This document shows positions 61,496 to 64,000 of a stretch of 64,000 bases of DNA, piece after piece. Position 1 is the first letter of the stretch, and each line of letters starts with the position of its first letter. The translations under genes were made by a program, and so were the position numbers. Below the pieces are notes generated by a model. The model searched no databases. It was not told the DNA's origin and was given only the letters and a program-made list of their open reading frames with translations. Source of the DNA: Streptomyces sp. S.PNR 29 (GTDB lineage Bacteria > Actinomycetota > Actinomycetes > Streptomycetales > Streptomycetaceae); the NCBI RefSeq assembly GCF_030386795.1, contig NZ_JANUQM010000021.1, forward strand, positions 91,816 to 155,815. The letters are read 5' to 3'.

Positions 61496-62479
61496 CTACG
61501 CAGGCGGCACGAAACCGGTGGCGGGACGACCCTCCGACGGCGAATCCCGCGGCACCGCGGGCCGGGCCTCCGCGGCCGGGGCCTCGGGCCGCCCCCCATC
61601 CGAAGCCGCCCCGCCGACGTGCGCGGCGGCCGAGGGAGAGACCGCCGAGGCCTGTGCGGCAGACGGCTCGTACGCGCTCGGCGTGGCAGCCACCGCCCCG
61701 GCACCGCCCGGTGCCCCGCCCGCAGCCGCGTCGTTCCCGAAAGCCCGCCGGGCCTCCCGGGCCTGTCGTTCCTGCATCACCGCCGCCAGATACGCCGCCG
61801 GCGGAACACCCTGCGGCGCCGGAGCGCCCGTACGAGCCGCGAGATCGCCGGCGAGCCGCTCCGCCATGGCCCAGCCGACCTGCGGGTCCAGCTGCCGCAT
61901 CCGCGTCAGGTACTGACGAACGGCCAGCCAGAGATCATCCGGAACCGCCGACAGATCCAGCCCGGAGAACCGCCCGGCCAGCCACGGCGGAGGCGGAGGC
62001 ACGAAGCCTGCCCGCGCGACAGGCACCCGCTCCCGGACGACCAGAGTCCCCGCGAACACATCCCCGATCCGCCGCCCACGTGCCGACACGAGCGAGGCGA
62101 TACAGGCCACGACCCCGAACGTCATCAGGATCTCGATCACTCCGATCAAACCCCGCACCAACGCATGCCGGAACCGGATCGGCCCTCCGTCGTCCCGCAC
62201 CACCCGCAGCCCGCAGGCCATCTTCCCGAGCGAGCGCCCGTGGCTGAGCGTCTCGACCGCGATGGGCCCGCCCACCAGCAGAAGTACGAACGTCGCGATC
62301 GACAGCGCGGTCTGCGCGGCATCGTCCAGGGAAGCCGTGGACGCCACCAGAGCGATGGACACGGCGACATAGGCCGCCACGACCACCACAAGATCCAGCA
62401 GCACGGACAGCGCCCTGCTGGGCAGCCTCGCGGGACGCAGTTCAAGCGCCACCGCCTCGCCCGTCACCAGCTCACTCAC
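61496..62479 (-). CDS. RDD family membrane protein
   Basis: This 327-residue protein has an RDD domain (about 1-150): the Arg of LPSRALSVLLD, its first-helix Asp, and ETLSHGRSLGKMACGLRVVRDDGG are characteristic, with four hydrophobic segments. The C-terminal half is cytoplasmic, first helical (DPQVGWAMAERLAGDLAARTG; YLAAVMQERQAREARRAFG) and then Ala/Pro-rich and disordered. RDD proteins are poorly understood; some transport ions. The GTG at 62479 was chosen by domain fit. It is divergent from a SpoIIM-family gene, a pairing common in actinobacteria. Confidence 0.87.
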   Translation of the reverse strand: MSELVTGEAVALELRPARLPSRALSVLLDLVVVVAAYVAVSIALVASTASLDDAAQTALSIATFVLLLVGGPIAVETLSHGRSLGKMACGLRVVRDDGGPIRFRHALVRGLIGVIEILMTFGVVACIASLVSARGRRIGDVFAGTLVVRERVPVARAGFVPPPPPWLAGRFSGLDLSAVPDDLWLAVRQYLTRMRQLDPQVGWAMAERLAGDLAARTGAPAPQGVPPAAYLAAVMQERQAREARRAFGNDAAAGGAPGGAGAVAATPSAYEPSAAQASAVSPSAAAHVGGAASDGGRPEAPAAEARPAVPRDSPSEGRPATGFVPPA

Positions 62480-62604
62480 GCCTGCCGCCCTTCCCCTGAC
62501 CTGCCCTGAACACGGCCAGTCTGCCAAGCTGAGGACGCATCGCGCTGCGGTACGACAAGCTGATCCACACCGAGCCCCCGAGACAGCCGAGGAGCAGGCA
62601 ACCG

Positions 62605-63612
62605 ATGGACCTCGACGTCTTCGTCTCCGCCCACCGTGCGGAGTGGGACCGCCTGGACGCACTGCTCCGGCGCCAGCGCCGCCTGACCGGCGCCGAAAGC
62701 GACGAGCTCGTCGCCCTCTACCAGCGCACCGCCACCCACCTCTCCCTGATCCAGTCCAGCGCCCCCGACCCACAGCTGACCGGACGTCTCAGCCAACTGG
62801 TGGCACGCGCGCGTAGCGCCGTGACGGGCACCCGACGCGCTTCGTGGGGCGATGTCACCCGCTTCCTCGTTGAGGGTTTCCCCGCCGCTGTCTACAGGTC
62901 ACGCCACTGGTGGGTGCCCACCGCACTCCTGTCCACCGTCGTAGCGGCTCTTCTCGGCTGGTGGATCGGCACCCACCCCGAAGTACAGGCCTCCATAGCG
63001 GCCCCCAGCGAACTCCGCGAGCTCACCCGCCCCGGCGGCCAGTACGAGACGTACTACTCAAGCCATCCCGCGGCTTCCTTCGCCGCCCAGGTGTGGACGA
63101 ACAACGCCTGGGCCGCGGCACTGTGCCTGATCCTGGGCGTCTTCCTGGGCCTGCCGGTCATATGGATCCTCTTCCAGAACATGCTCAACCTCGGCGTGGG
63201 CTTCGGACTGATGTCTTCGGCCGGCCGGCTCGACACCTTTCTCGGCCTCGTCCTCCCACACGGTCTACTGGAACTGACCGCCGTGTTCGTGGCCGCCGGC
63301 ACCGGCCTGCGCCTTGGCTGGACCCTCATAGACCCGGGCCCGCGCAGCCGACGCACAGCGCTCGCCGAGGAGGGCCGAGCCGCCATCGGCATGGCGATCG
63401 GCCTCGCCCTGGTCCTCTTCGTCTCCGGCGCCATCGAAGGCTTCGTCACCCCGTCGGGGCTGCCCACCTGGGCCCGCATAGGCATCGGAGTCGTCGCCGA
63501 GTCGGTCTTCCTCGTGTACGTCTATGTCCTGGGCGGCCGCGCGGCCCGCGCCGGAGACACAGGTGACGTCCTGGCCGCCGAGCGCAGCGCCACCGTGCCG
63601 ACGGCGGCCTGA
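62605..63612 (+). CDS. Stage II sporulation protein M (SpoIIM/DUF95) family protein
   Basis: This 335-residue membrane protein has a helical cytoplasmic N-terminus (1-100; DVFVSAHRAEWDRLDALLRRQ) and then about five to six transmembrane helices. FVAAGTGLRLGWTLIDPG and NNAWAAALCLILGVFLGLPVIW are typical of the SpoIIM-like family. In Bacillus SpoIIM belongs to the engulfment machinery; in Streptomyces the wider family is of unknown function and usually neighbours an RDD gene, as here. The ATG follows GAGGAGCAGG. Confidence 0.88.
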   Translation: MDLDVFVSAHRAEWDRLDALLRRQRRLTGAESDELVALYQRTATHLSLIQSSAPDPQLTGRLSQLVARARSAVTGTRRASWGDVTRFLVEGFPAAVYRSRHWWVPTALLSTVVAALLGWWIGTHPEVQASIAAPSELRELTRPGGQYETYYSSHPAASFAAQVWTNNAWAAALCLILGVFLGLPVIWILFQNMLNLGVGFGLMSSAGRLDTFLGLVLPHGLLELTAVFVAAGTGLRLGWTLIDPGPRSRRTALAEEGRAAIGMAIGLALVLFVSGAIEGFVTPSGLPTWARIGIGVVAESVFLVYVYVLGGRAARAGDTGDVLAAERSATVPTAA

Positions 63613-63665
63613 TGTGCGTGCACGCCTACGAAGCTGCTAGTCTCCTCTTCGCCCCACAAGAGCCG

Positions 63666-63694
63666 TTGACACGGAGCCTGTGGGGAGGTAGATT
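63666..63694 (+). promoter_or_regulatory. rRNA operon promoter P1
   Basis: TTGACA (63666-63671), 17-bp spacer, TAGATT (63689-63694): the best sigma-HrdB type promoter in the window, placed about 340 bp before the right edge and followed by further rRNA promoters. Confidence 0.75.
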
Positions 63695-63825
63695 CACACA
63701 GTTGCCTGTAGATGGGGTCAACCCGCAGGGTGACAGTGAGTGTCTGTCGGCTTCACGGAACGTCGATTCCGAAGAAGCCTCCCGATGAATCGGAAATGGA
63801 TGGCCGGTAAGAACGGCCTGACACC

Positions 63826-64000
63826 TCTGATAAAGTGGGAACCGCCGGAAAGGGAAAGCGCGAGAGCGTGAACTCCGGAAGGCGCCGAGGAAATCGGATC
63901 GAGAAAAGATCTGATAGAGTCGGAAACACCGAAGGGAAGCGCCCGGAGGAAAGCCCGAGAGGGTGAGTACAAAGGAAGCGACCGTTCCTTGAGAACTCAA
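63826..64000 (+). promoter_or_regulatory. Tandem rRNA promoters and rRNA leader
   Basis: CTGATAAAGT (-10 TAAAGT at 63831-63836) and CTGATAGAGT (-10 TAGAGT at 63915-63920) are 84 bp apart and are followed by similar purine-rich sequence, so the unit looks duplicated. No good -35 box precedes either, as in several Streptomyces rrn promoters. The window ends in CCTTGAGAACTCAA, the conserved leader segment upstream of 16S rRNA, so an rrn operon should begin just outside. Confidence 0.8.

Overview
This window is high-GC actinobacterial chromosome, almost certainly Streptomyces. Supporting signs are G/C-ending codons throughout, frequent GTG starts, ATGA/GTGA gene overlaps, a WhiB protein of the classic 87-residue form, a DUF574/SAV2177 methyltransferase, and gene order that from memory matches the S. 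coelicolor SCO3018-SCO3067 area (recalled, not checked). It looks like core chromosome: no transposase, integrase, CRISPR array or tRNA was found.

Layout. 0.2-2.9 kb: a small ATPase of the anti-sigma type and two exported surface proteins. 2.9-7.4 kb: a POT-family peptide transporter, an OmpR-type two-component system and a GtrA-like membrane protein. 7.5-11.5 kb: purK-purE, a zinc dipeptidase (M19) and a second M19 homologue that has lost its metal ligands. 11.5-12.9 kb: two VOC proteins divergent from a CGNR regulator across an array of GGTTAC sites. 12.9-17.2 kb: a probable extracytoplasmic copper cluster (CopC-CopD fusion, two cupredoxins, YceI-like protein). 17.7-21 kb: UDP-glucose dehydrogenase, acyl-CoA dehydrogenase, thioesterase. 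21-37.8 kb: a cell-envelope region with seven LytR-CpsA-Psr (LCP) ligases, four of them forming a tandemly duplicated two-gene unit, plus a glycosyltransferase, a copper-storage-like four-helix protein, a methyltransferase, a TIGR03089 protein and a PGRP-type amidase. 38-43.5 kb: a sugar nucleotidyltransferase, an AlkA-like glycosylase, the F420 genes fbiB/fbiA and a cysteine dioxygenase preceded by a previously uncalled Cys-rich leader peptide. 43.9-50.2 kb: whiB, a 1231-residue membrane glycosyltransferase, a DUF5719 protein and a zincin-like protein. 50.6-58.3 kb: DUF3499, lactate permease, manB, Trm112-like protein, SIS isomerase-like protein, manA and a cation efflux protein. 58.4-63.6 kb: a broken signal peptidase gene, sahH, a hypothetical protein, and divergent RDD and SpoIIM-family genes. 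63.6-64 kb: tandem rRNA promoters and the rRNA leader, so a 16S rRNA gene should begin just beyond the right edge.

How it fits together. ManA, ManB, the SIS protein and the nucleotidyltransferase can supply mannose-1-phosphate and GDP-mannose. UDP-glucose dehydrogenase supplies UDP-glucuronate. The glycosyltransferases and LCP ligases would build wall glycopolymers and attach them to peptidoglycan. The copper proteins at 13-17 kb and the 16-cysteine protein at 22.5 kb point to copper handling. Several genes appear to be leaderless, with a TANNNT -10 box six to eight bases before the start codon.

Most notable: the poly-cysteine leader peptide with a leaderless promoter before cysteine dioxygenase; paired palindromes with a compensatory base-pair change inside the duplicated LCP units; the zinc-less M19 paralogue; the operator array at the CGNR/VOC divergence; and the duplicated SPGQQ domain of a copper-cluster protein.
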